NCBI RefSeq assembly: GCF_032918005.1 | Contig: NZ_CP136628.1 | Span: forward strand, 6,123,501 to 6,187,500 | Length of the DNA stretch: 64,000 nucleotides | Direction of reading: 5' to 3' | Source of the DNA: Bradyrhizobium sp. NDS-1 | GTDB lineage: Bacteria; Pseudomonadota; Alphaproteobacteria; Rhizobiales; Xanthobacteraceae | In this document: piece after piece, positions 30,521 through 39,268 of the stretch | How the letters are laid out: each line of letters begins with the position of its first letter | Numbering within the stretch: position 1 is the first letter of the stretch | The notes under the pieces: model-generated | What the model was told of the DNA's origin: nothing | Database searches by the model: none | Seen by the model: the letters and a program-made list of their open reading frames with translations, nothing else | Translations under genes and position numbers: made by a program

Positions 30521-31860
30521 TGGCTCCGCAGCTCCCACGCATCTTGGCTCGCGACAGCCTTCGCCTCGCAAGCCTCATCGCAGCCGTTCTCCTGCCGGTT
30601 TCCGTCTGCGCACAACAGGCTCAGCCGCTCGATGCCCGATTCCTGCTGGGGGTCGGCACGCATCAGGGGCTGGGTGGTCCCGTGAGCGCACGCGGCTACG
30701 TGCCCTCGGAGAACGTCGCGCAGATCAAGCAACTCGGCCTCAACGCTTTTCGCGACGATTTTCCCTGGTCGGACTTTGAAGTGGGCGGACGCCGGATGGG
30801 CTTCACGCCCAGGCTCGGCAGGCTCGAGGCCCAAGTCAGATCCGGCGTCGCGCGCCCCCTCCTGATCCTAGCGTTCGGTCATCATCTGGTTCCGAATTCG
30901 TCGCCCCCGACGACCGATGAAGCGCGACAACGCTTTGCCGACTATGCTGCTGCAGCAGCGCAATCGGTCGTGGCGCAGCATCCGCTCTTCGAGCTCTGGA
31001 ACGAATGGAACCTGGCGGCGAAGAAGGATCCCGCGTTCTCGCCGGAAAACTATCTGGCGCTCGCGCAAGTCGCGCGGCCGGCGGTCAAACGGGTCGCGCC
31101 GAATGCGCCTTTCCTGGTCGGGGCGCTCGGCGACGATCTCGGCTGGGCATGGACGGAGAAGATGCTGCGGACCGGCATCCTTCAATATGCGGACGGCGCT
31201 TCGATCCATCTCTACAACTTCTGCATGGGCCCGAGCAAACGCACCTCGGCCGAGATCATTGACAGGTTGACGGCGTTTCACCGCCTGGTCGGCCAGGCGA
31301 GCGGAAACCCCGACTTCCCGATCTATGTCACCGAGACCGGCTGGACCACGGCCGCTTCCAACAAATGCGGGGTCAGCGAACAGGCCCAGGCCGACAACAC
31401 GGCGCAGCTCATCCTGTGGGCATCGACCGCGACGCGCTGGCTCAAGGGAATGTGGCTCTACGAGCTCAAGGACAGTGGAAAGGACCCATCGGACCTGGAG
31501 CACAATTTCGGACTCTATCGTTTCGACAATTCACCGAAGCCGGTCGCCTGCGCGGCCCAGGGCGCCTGGGCCTTCATCCGCTCCAGCCTGAGTGCCGAGC
31601 GGCGCGAGCTCGCCGGCGGAGTGGTGTCGATCAATGCATCGACGGCGTCCGGTGGCAGAATAGCGGTCTGGTCCGAGACTCCGGACCGCCGCTACGAAGT
31701 CCGGATCAAGGGCGATCAGCAAGGCGCGAGCTTTGCCATGCCGTGCGACCAGACGGCAAAGCCCGCAAGCGGCGTGTGGATTCCCGTCTCGAGCACGCCG
31801 GTCCTGATTGCCGCCAATGACAGTGCCGTTCCCGCCCTGGAGATCAGGCCGGCGCGGTAG
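30520..31860 (+). CDS. periplasmic clan GH-A-like glycosidase (PslG-like)
   Basis: This 446-aa protein has a signal peptide (about 1-31, cut near 'SVCAQQA') and a TIM-barrel-like catalytic domain. The expected acid/base E162 is in 'ELWNEWN' and nucleophile E272 in 'YVTETGW'. A C-terminal beta domain follows from about residue 355. This is the arrangement of PslG-type hydrolases found within EPS operons, where they trim or release nascent polymer in the periplasm. It is translationally coupled to the glycosyltransferase upstream. Family assignment (GH39 or GH5-like) is not certain from sequence alone. Confidence 0.8.
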   Translation: MAPQLPRILARDSLRLASLIAAVLLPVSVCAQQAQPLDARFLLGVGTHQGLGGPVSARGYVPSENVAQIKQLGLNAFRDDFPWSDFEVGGRRMGFTPRLGRLEAQVRSGVARPLLILAFGHHLVPNSSPPTTDEARQRFADYAAAAAQSVVAQHPLFELWNEWNLAAKKDPAFSPENYLALAQVARPAVKRVAPNAPFLVGALGDDLGWAWTEKMLRTGILQYADGASIHLYNFCMGPSKRTSAEIIDRLTAFHRLVGQASGNPDFPIYVTETGWTTAASNKCGVSEQAQADNTAQLILWASTATRWLKGMWLYELKDSGKDPSDLEHNFGLYRFDNSPKPVACAAQGAWAFIRSSLSAERRELAGGVVSINASTASGGRIAVWSETPDRRYEVRIKGDQQGASFAMPCDQTAKPASGVWIPVSSTPVLIAANDSAVPALEIRPAR

Positions 31861-31895
31861 GCGCGATTTTTTTTTGCAGACATGAGGTTGACGCG

Positions 31896-33173
31896 ATGAA
31901 AGTTCTTTTGACGTCCACGCTTTATCCGACGCCTCAGGCCCCAAAGATCGTCGGCGGCGCAGAGATCTTCGCGCGGCGTTTCGCCGAAGGCCTGGTGCAG
32001 CGCGGTGACGAGGTGGAGGTGATCCGCGCCGCCCCATCGCCGGAGCAGGCGCCCGAAACCTGCAACGGCATCAATGTCTACTCCGCGCCGGTGCAGAACA
32101 TCTACAGGCCCTTCACCGAGCAGAAGAACGTCGCGCTGCGCAGCATCTGGCACGCCATCGACGATTGGCAGATGCAGGCTCCGCTGATCGCGGAGCGAAT
32201 CCGGGCTTTCAAGCCGGACGTGATGCACTCCAACAATTTGTCGGGCCTCACCACCGCGATCTGGCGCGTTGCCGCCCAGCTCGGCGTTCCCGTGCTCCAT
32301 ACGCTTCACGACTATTATCTGACCTGCCCGCGCTGCTCGCGCTTCGAGAACGGGCGGTCTTGCGAGCACACCTGCACGAGCTGCGGAATTCTGACGTTTC
32401 ATCGCAAGCGTGCCACGCATTGGCTCAGCGCGGTGGTCGGCGTGAGCGAGCGCGTCCTGTCCATCCACACCGACATGGGCATGTTCTCGGAGACGCCGAT
32501 CCGTACCGTGATCCGCAACGCCTCCACCGAGCCGCCGCGTGCGCCCTATCCTCGTCCGGTCTGTACCACGGAAGTGACGTTCGGATTCATCGGCCGCCTC
32601 ACGGAGGAAAAGGGCATCGACAATCTGATGCGGGCGCTGGCTCTGCTGCCCCCGGACCGCATCCGCATGTTGATCGCCGGCCGTGTCAGCGACGAGGAGC
32701 AACGGCGCCTCAGGGCGCTGGCGCCGGACGCACGGATCGAGTTCATGGGCTTCGTGGTGCCCGACGATTTCTACAAGCAAGTGGACGTGGTGATCGCACC
32801 GTCGATCTGGCACGACCCCGGCCCGCTCGTCGTCGCCGATGCCAAGGCGGCCGGCAGGCCGCTGCTCGGGACGCGCTTTGGCGGCATGCCCGAGGTCATC
32901 GAGCACGGCATCACGGGCTGGCTGACTGAAGCCGATCCGCAATCCCTGGCCAACAGCATGCTCGCGGTCGCGGCCGATCCGCACAAGATCGACCAGATCA
33001 GCCGGCGCCTCATCGCGGATACCAACAAGTGGATATTTGCCGACGTGCTGTCTTCGTACAAGAACCTGTATGAACAATTGCGCGAGCAACGGATGTCGCA
33101 CCTGCGTGCAGCCACGACCGAAGCGCCGCAGGGACCGGCGGTCGTCGGCAAGGAGCGCCTCATTCCGCGATGA
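31896..33173 (+). CDS. glycosyltransferase, GT4-like, with Asp in place of the E-x7-E glutamates
   Basis: This 425-aa GT-B protein has 'SRFENGRSCEHTCTSCG' (a Cys-rich stretch typical of this subfamily), 'FGFIGRLTEEKGIDNLM' and a donor-site stretch 'SIWHDPGPLVVADAKAAG'. The usual two glutamates of that stretch (E-x7-E) are both Asp here. GAGG lies 9 nt before the ATG. A run of nine T (31867-31875) lies just upstream, with no stem. Role: EPS repeat assembly, sugar unknown. Confidence 0.84.
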   Translation: MKVLLTSTLYPTPQAPKIVGGAEIFARRFAEGLVQRGDEVEVIRAAPSPEQAPETCNGINVYSAPVQNIYRPFTEQKNVALRSIWHAIDDWQMQAPLIAERIRAFKPDVMHSNNLSGLTTAIWRVAAQLGVPVLHTLHDYYLTCPRCSRFENGRSCEHTCTSCGILTFHRKRATHWLSAVVGVSERVLSIHTDMGMFSETPIRTVIRNASTEPPRAPYPRPVCTTEVTFGFIGRLTEEKGIDNLMRALALLPPDRIRMLIAGRVSDEEQRRLRALAPDARIEFMGFVVPDDFYKQVDVVIAPSIWHDPGPLVVADAKAAGRPLLGTRFGGMPEVIEHGITGWLTEADPQSLANSMLAVAADPHKIDQISRRLIADTNKWIFADVLSSYKNLYEQLREQRMSHLRAATTEAPQGPAVVGKERLIPR

Positions 33174-33183
33174 CACGCCTGCG

Positions 33184-34575
33184 ATGACACGCTTCTTGGC
33201 GATGGCGGGCTACGTCTATCAGAGCGCCGCGGCGATCATCCTGATCTTCGCGATCAGTCATCTGTTGCCGGCAGCAGACTACACCAGCTTCTCCCTCGCG
33301 CTTGCCTCGAGCCAACTGCTCTGCGTCCTGATGTTCGAGTGGCTGCAACTCGCCGGATTGCGTTTTCTGGCGGCCGCCGGAGAGAACGAAGCGGCCCGGC
33401 TGAGGTGGTCGCTGTTTGCGGCAGGCCTGTCAAGTGCGGTCGCGCTCGTCGTTGTCGGGAGTTGCGCATCCATGGTCAGCGCGCTCCCGGCAGGGATCAT
33501 CGCGTTGGGTCTGGGCATATCCGTCCTTCAGGGCTTGACGGATCTCTACTTCCTGTCGGTCCGTCTGTCGGATCGGCTGGGCGTCGCGTCCTCTCTTCTT
33601 GCGCTGCGTGCCACCGCGCTTCTGGCCGGGGCCGTCGTGGGAGGAGCGACTTCAGGGACGGCCGAAGCTGCGCTGCTCGGGATTGCGTCGGGTCACATGC
33701 TGGGGCTCGTTGCCGGGCTCGTCGCCTACCGCACGCCGCTGGAGCGCGCATCGTTGCAGACGATGCTGACCGATTGGAAGACTTTCGCCGGCTACGGCAT
33801 GCTCGCGGCGGGTGCATCCGTCATCCATTTGTCGGTGCCGGTGCTGCTCCGTGTCATCATCATCGGCCGGCTGGGCGCGACGGGGGCAGGTGCCGGATTC
33901 GCGATCGCGCTCGACCTGCTGCAACGTCCGTTCTGGGTCCTCAACGCCGCGATCCACACCGTGAGCTATCCCGAACTGGTCAAGGACTTCGAACACGGGA
34001 CCGCCGTGAAGTCGGTTCAATCGGCGCGACGGATGTTCGAATTCATGATCTGCACGACCCTCGTGCTGCTCGGCGGCCTGGTCGGCTTCATTCCGGATGC
34101 AGCCCGTATCCTGGTCCCGCGCGAGAGCCTCGACGGCTTCCTGGCGACGGCACCCACGGTGGCCGCCTTCTATTTCCTGCACACGCATCTGCAGGCGACC
34201 GTCGCGGTGGTTCCACACCTGGAAAAGCTCGCGACCAGGCTCGTGCTGGTCGCGGCCGGCCAGCTTGCGATCGTCGCAGCCGTCGCGCTGGTCGCGGTAT
34301 GGGCCGGACTTTCGCCGCGACAGGCAGTCGGCTGCGCTTCGCTCGCCACCCTCGCAACGATCCTGGTCGCGCTCGGTCCAACCCTGCGGTTCGAGGCATT
34401 CCCGCGCTGGTCGCTGGTCATGCAGGCATTGGTGGCCGCAATCCTGATCGGATCGCTCGGTGCGATGCCGACGGAGCCAGCGACATGGCTCGCCGGCAAG
34501 ATCGTGATCGCAGCGATCGCGACGGCGATCGTCGGATGGCGCGGCGACTTCCTGATGCTGGCCCGCCGCGGCTAA
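33184..34575 (+). CDS. Wzx-like polysaccharide flippase / MATE-fold membrane protein (copy 1)
   Basis: This 463-aa integral membrane protein has about 12 hydrophobic spans, starting 'MTRFLAMAGYVYQSAAAIILIFAISHLL'. The pattern 'YTSFSLALASSQLLCVLMFEW' is typical of polysaccharide-repeat flippases of the MVF/MATE superfamily. It would move a lipid-linked repeat unit from the cytoplasm to the periplasm. The start at 33184 lies 10 nt after the glycosyltransferase stop. A second flippase lies at 40424-41905. Confidence 0.78.
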   Translation: MTRFLAMAGYVYQSAAAIILIFAISHLLPAADYTSFSLALASSQLLCVLMFEWLQLAGLRFLAAAGENEAARLRWSLFAAGLSSAVALVVVGSCASMVSALPAGIIALGLGISVLQGLTDLYFLSVRLSDRLGVASSLLALRATALLAGAVVGGATSGTAEAALLGIASGHMLGLVAGLVAYRTPLERASLQTMLTDWKTFAGYGMLAAGASVIHLSVPVLLRVIIIGRLGATGAGAGFAIALDLLQRPFWVLNAAIHTVSYPELVKDFEHGTAVKSVQSARRMFEFMICTTLVLLGGLVGFIPDAARILVPRESLDGFLATAPTVAAFYFLHTHLQATVAVVPHLEKLATRLVLVAAGQLAIVAAVALVAVWAGLSPRQAVGCASLATLATILVALGPTLRFEAFPRWSLVMQALVAAILIGSLGAMPTEPATWLAGKIVIAAIATAIVGWRGDFLMLARRG

Positions 34576-35117
34576 TTCGTCGCACCGGCATCATCGGATC
34601 ATATCGAGCCGCTGGACGACGGCTCTGTTTCAGTTCCTGCACGGAACCGTTGCGCTCTTGTAACGCGACCGAACGGCCTACCCGGGAAATTACGGACACA
34701 ACCGTCGCGTTAATATCTCATAGATTACTCGTCCACCCTCTGCCGACTCCTTGTGCAATTCGATGATGAGGATGAACGACTCGGCGCTGCACTCAGAGCC
34801 GACCGCTTCACTTGGCCGCGTCTCCGAGCGCTGCGATTGCGTGTGGCAAGCGCAAGGATTCGATCGAGTGCGCGCGGACTGCGCATATATTCAGCAGCGC
34901 GAATGCAGAAAATCTTGAAAGTGCCTTTGTCACGCCATCGTGCGCAGGCATCGCATCAGCATTCTGCTGCGACTCGAGTCGACGTGTTCCTGCGCAAGGA
35001 ACCGCATTTCACTCGCAACTTGTAGCTTCGATTTTTATCTGAAATTCACACTCGACAGAGAAGGTTGAACGCAAATCCCTGCGAGCAATTTTGCTTGCGC
35101 AGAAACTCGAGTGAGCA
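34576..35117. other. 542-bp intergenic region, no gene recognised
   Basis: This is AT-richer than its surroundings, and the frames through it are short and disagree. It probably carries the promoter of the giant glycosidase gene. No terminator-like stem with a T-tract was found after the flippase gene. Confidence 0.5.
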
Positions 35118-38100
35118 ATGTCAGACCAGACCATCCTCTCCGCCAGCGGCTTCATCAACTCCATCGGCGTCAACACGCACGCTGGCTTCGGGTGGACCGG
35201 CTACAACAATCTCGCGATGATGGTCGATGACCTCGAGTATCTCGGCGTTACCCATCTCCGCGACGCCTTGGGGACCAGCCCGGCCGCGCAACCGGTCGTC
35301 GAGGGTCTCGCCGCGGCCGGCTACAAATTCGATTTCCTGGTGTCGTCCGCGCTCCCCCAGACAGGGACGGTCGGGCTGCAGAACTACATCGCCTCGCTGC
35401 AGAAATTCGTGACGAGCCACCCGGGCAGCATCAGCGCCATCGAAGGGCTCAACGAGGCCAATCACCAGCCCTTCAGCTACAACGGCAGCTCGAGCCTCAC
35501 TGCCGCGGCCCAATTCCAGAGTGTGCTCTATCAGGCCGTCAATGCCAACGCGACGCTCGCCAGCATCCCCGTCTACAATCTGTCACTGGCCTACAACGAT
35601 CCCCAGGGCTACAGCCAACTCGGCAACATGTCGGGCTCGGTCGACTACGCCAACGCCCACGCTTATGTCAGCACCGGCCTGACATACAGCAGCTCGATTG
35701 CGGCGACGCTGAGCGCCGTCATGTCCGCGGCGCCCGGCAAGCCTGTCGTCATCACGGAAACCGGCTACACCACCCAGACCAACACCCAATATCTCGGCGT
35801 CAACGAGACGGTGCAGGCCAAATCGATCCTGAACACGCTGGTCGTCGCCTACAAGGCCGGCGCGAGTGCGACTTACCTCTACGAGCTGTTCGACCGCGAT
35901 TCGTCTGCAGCCAACACCAATCCCGAAGCTAATTTCGGCCTGTTCAACTCCGACGGAACGCCCAAGCTCGCCGCAACGGCGATTCACAACCTCACGACCA
36001 TTCTGGCCGATGACGGCAAGGGCGGCCAGCAGCCGACTGATCCGCTGAACTACACCCTGAGCAATATGCCCGCGACAGGCAACAGCATGGTGCTCGGCAA
36101 GAGCAACGGCGCCTACGAGCTCGTCGTGTGGGCGGAGCCGAAGCTCTGGAACGACGGTACCGACACCGAGCTGACCAACACGGCCCAGACGGTCACGGTG
36201 AACCTCGGCGGCGTCCATCATACCGTGAAAGTCTATGACACGCTGACGGGCACCACGGCGATCGCCAGCTACACCGACGTCAGCACCATCACCATTCCGG
36301 TCAGCGATCACCCCGTGATCATCGAGATCGACGCACCGCCGACCACGGCTGTCCCGCCGGACACCAGGACCAGCGTCACCGGGACGGCTGCGGAGATCGT
36401 ACCGCAACTGTCCGACCTGAGCGACTCGACGGCGCTGCAGACGATCACGCTGACCGACTCCCACGTCCTGCAGGTCGCGTCGAAGGCGACCATGGACTAC
36501 ATGATCGCCCATTACGGCAACGCGCTCTCCAAGATCCAGGGCGGATATTCGTTCTCGGTGACGAATTCGGCGGCGACCTGGACCAGCACGAGGACTTTCG
36601 ATTCGAGCGGCAAGCTGCTCTCGAAATCCGACACCGGCCTCAATTCAAGCGGGCAGCCGACCTCGACCACCGTCGTGTACAGCGACGGCTCCAAGGACGT
36701 GATCAGCTACACCGGCGGCGTGCAGACCAAATTCGTTCATGTCGGAACCGACGCAACGCGGACCACGGACACCTACAACACGGCCGGCACCCTGCTGAGC
36801 GAAGTCGTCCAGAAGTCCGACGGCTACTACTCCACGACGCTCTACACCAACGGGGTGAAGACCGCCGCCTACGTCAAGAACGCCGACCGCTCGCAGGACA
36901 ACTACACCTACAACATCACGGGCAAGAGCTTCACCACCCAGGTGCAGCATCTCGACGCCTCGGGGAAGGTCGTTTCGGTGATCCGCAGCCATGCCGACGG
37001 CTCGCTGGACTCGACCCAGGTCTACAATAGTGACGGTAGCAGCGTGATCACGTTGTACAGCGCCACTGGAGTGAAATTGATCGAGACCGCCTACCATGCC
37101 GATCGCAGCAAGGATGTCTGGACGTACAACATCAAGGGCCAGAACTATACGACCCAGCACGACGTCTACGATTCGACCGGATTCCTCACGACCCTGACGC
37201 GCCTGCATGCCGACGGCAGCCTGGCCTTCGAGCTGATGAAGACCGCCGACGGCACCAAGACGACCAACTGGTACAATGCCGCCGGCAGCCTCACCAGCGA
37301 GGTGGTCGAAAAGGCAGACGGCTTCACCTCGACGACCCTGTTCAGCAATGGCGTCAAGACGAAAGCCTATATCAAGAACGCCGACGGTAGTCTGGACAAC
37401 TATGCCTTTGGCATCACCGGCCAGAGCTACACCACGCTGATCCAGCACATCGATCCGTCCGGCAAGGTAACGTCCGTCATCCGCAAGCACGCGGATGGCA
37501 CGCTCGACTATACCCAGGTCGTCAACAACGACGGTAGCAGCGTCGTCACCATCTATGACTCGGCGGGAGTACGGACGAAACAATCCGAGTACCACGCTGA
37601 TGGCAGCAAGGACGTCTACCTCTTCAACATCACCGGCCAGAACTACACGACCGAACACGATGTCTACGATGCAACCGGCTTCCTCACGACGCTGATCCGG
37701 AAGCACGCGGACGGCAGCATGGCATTCAAGCTGGTGCAGAGCAAGGACGGAACCAAGACAACGGACTGGTACGATGCCAAGGGGGTCCTCACCAGCGAGG
37801 TGATCACGAAGGCCGACGGTTACAGCTCAACAGCGGTCTATACCAACGGCTTGAAAACTGCGGTCTACACCACCAATGCCGACCTGAGCCAAGACAATTA
37901 CACCTACAACATCTCCGGTCAGACCTATGCCACGCAGCACCAGCATCTCGATGCGACCGGCAAGACGACGGAGGTGACCCGCTGGCACGCTGACGGCACG
38001 CTCGACTATACCCAGGTCGTCGGCAGTGACGGCGGCAGCGTGGTGACCAATTACGACGCTTCAGGCATCAAGAAGACACAAACCGATTACCACGCGGACG

Positions 38101-39026
38101 GCTCGAGGGATGTCCATCTCTTCAACGTCGTCGGTCAGAGCTACACGACAGAGCACGACATCTACGATTCCACCGGTTTCCTGACCAGCATCGTGCGGAC
38201 CCACGCCGACGACAGCCTGGCATTCACCCTTGTGCAGAGCGCCGACGGCACCAAGACCTCGGGCTGGTATGACGCCAAAGGAATCATCACCAGCGAGGTG
38301 ACGACCAAGAGCGACGGCTACAGTTCCACCACGATCTACACCGCCGGTATCAAAACCGCTGCCTACATCAAGAATGCCGACGGCACGTCGGACAATTGGA
38401 ACTACAACGTCACCGGCCAGTCCTACACGACGCAGCACCAGCACCTCGATGCCTCGGGCAATATCGTCGAGATCACAAGGACCCACGCCGACGGCACCCT
38501 GGACTATACCCAGGTCATCAATAATGACGGCAGCAAGCTGACCGACATCTATGACAGCGCCGGCATCAAGACCCAGGAGATCGCCAGCCACGCCGACGGC
38601 TCAAGGGACGTCTTCCTGTTCAACTTCAACGGACAGGCCGGCCTCACGCAGCACGAGAACTACGACACCGCAAAAGCGCTGCAGTACCTCGATCAAACCA
38701 AGACCGACGGCACCCACAACGTCACGGCCGTCGCCAGCGGCGTGACGATCCAGGGCGGGGCCGGCAACGACGTGTTCTCGGCGGCGCCGAGCTCGACGAC
38801 CGTCGCGTACGACCACGGCCACGATCAGATTCTCAACTTCCAGGCCGGCAGCGGGACGACGCACGACACGATCGCGATCTCGAAACTGCTGGCGGAGGAC
38901 TACAGCCACCTCCAGATCATGCAATCCGGCACGAACGCGCTCATCACGTTCTCGGCCAATGACTCGATCCTGCTGAAGAACGTCTATGTCTCCAGCCTGA
39001 CGAGCCACGACTTCGTATTCGTCTGA
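35118..39026 (+). CDS. giant type-I-secreted glycosidase with 166-aa tandem repeats and RTX-like end
   Basis: This protein has 1302 aa with no cysteine and no N-terminal signal peptide. Residues 1-300 form a clan GH-A-like barrel with acid/base E113 ('EGLNEANH') and nucleophile E214 ('VITETGY'); 320-405 form a beta domain. Residues 549-680 are a degenerate repeat. Residues 681-846, 847-1012 and 1013-1178 are three repeats of exactly 166 aa, each holding four 'YD-x2-G...HADGS' units reminiscent of RHS/YD repeats. The end has 'GGAGNDVFSAAP' (RTX-like) and a hydrophobic-acid tail, as in type I secretion signals. It likely binds and cuts EPS outside the cell. The exporter candidate is at 60722-64000. 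Confidence 0.82.
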   Translation: MSDQTILSASGFINSIGVNTHAGFGWTGYNNLAMMVDDLEYLGVTHLRDALGTSPAAQPVVEGLAAAGYKFDFLVSSALPQTGTVGLQNYIASLQKFVTSHPGSISAIEGLNEANHQPFSYNGSSSLTAAAQFQSVLYQAVNANATLASIPVYNLSLAYNDPQGYSQLGNMSGSVDYANAHAYVSTGLTYSSSIAATLSAVMSAAPGKPVVITETGYTTQTNTQYLGVNETVQAKSILNTLVVAYKAGASATYLYELFDRDSSAANTNPEANFGLFNSDGTPKLAATAIHNLTTILADDGKGGQQPTDPLNYTLSNMPATGNSMVLGKSNGAYELVVWAEPKLWNDGTDTELTNTAQTVTVNLGGVHHTVKVYDTLTGTTAIASYTDVSTITIPVSDHPVIIEIDAPPTTAVPPDTRTSVTGTAAEIVPQLSDLSDSTALQTITLTDSHVLQVASKATMDYMIAHYGNALSKIQGGYSFSVTNSAATWTSTRTFDSSGKLLSKSDTGLNSSGQPTSTTVVYSDGSKDVISYTGGVQTKFVHVGTDATRTTDTYNTAGTLLSEVVQKSDGYYSTTLYTNGVKTAAYVKNADRSQDNYTYNITGKSFTTQVQHLDASGKVVSVIRSHADGSLDSTQVYNSDGSSVITLYSATGVKLIETAYHADRSKDVWTYNIKGQNYTTQHDVYDSTGFLTTLTRLHADGSLAFELMKTADGTKTTNWYNAAGSLTSEVVEKADGFTSTTLFSNGVKTKAYIKNADGSLDNYAFGITGQSYTTLIQHIDPSGKVTSVIRKHADGTLDYTQVVNNDGSSVVTIYDSAGVRTKQSEYHADGSKDVYLFNITGQNYTTEHDVYDATGFLTTLIRKHADGSMAFKLVQSKDGTKTTDWYDAKGVLTSEVITKADGYSSTAVYTNGLKTAVYTTNADLSQDNYTYNISGQTYATQHQHLDATGKTTEVTRWHADGTLDYTQVVGSDGGSVVTNYDASGIKKTQTDYHADGSRDVHLFNVVGQSYTTEHDIYDSTGFLTSIVRTHADDSLAFTLVQSADGTKTSGWYDAKGIITSEVTTKSDGYSSTTIYTAGIKTAAYIKNADGTSDNWNYNVTGQSYTTQHQHLDASGNIVEITRTHADGTLDYTQVINNDGSKLTDIYDSAGIKTQEIASHADGSRDVFLFNFNGQAGLTQHENYDTAKALQYLDQTKTDGTHNVTAVASGVTIQGGAGNDVFSAAPSSTTVAYDHGHDQILNFQAGSGTTHDTIAISKLLAEDYSHLQIMQSGTNALITFSANDSILLKNVYVSSLTSHDFVFV
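37158..38651 (+). repeat. three exact-length 498-bp in-frame tandem repeats
   Basis: Three copies (37158-37655, 37656-38153, 38154-38651) each encode 166 residues with no insertion or deletion between them. They diverge in sequence, so they are not a recent duplication or an assembly artefact. A fourth, partial and more degenerate copy precedes them (about 36762-37157). Confidence 0.85.
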
Positions 39027-39062
39027 GCCGGCGAGACCTGCCGAACGGATGCCAATGGCGCT

Positions 39063-39087
39063 GGGGCCGGGACCATGTCCCGGCCCC
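39063..39087 (+). terminator. strong hairpin after the giant glycosidase gene
   Basis: A perfect 11-bp stem (GGGGCCGGGAC 39063-39073 / GTCCCGGCCCC 39077-39087) with a 3-nt loop lies 36 nt past the stop. There is no T-tract after it, so it is either a weak terminator or a 3' mRNA stabiliser. Confidence 0.55.
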
Positions 39088-39268
39088 TGATCGTTCCACG
39101 GGCGTCTGCCTCATCGATGAGCAGAGGGCTGACTGCCATCCGCAATTGGATGAGCCCTATGAATTCGGAGGGAATGCCGGATTGCGCCGTGTCGGCCGGC
39201 GTGCTTGCGAACTTGCGTCACAATTCGTCTCTAGAAGCAGACGGACCGCGCAAGGATACCGAGCCCCG

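Noticed and set aside
31867..31875. Run of nine T as a terminator between the glycosidase and the next glycosyltransferase
   Set aside because: No stem precedes it on the plus strand, so it is only noted as a homopolymer.
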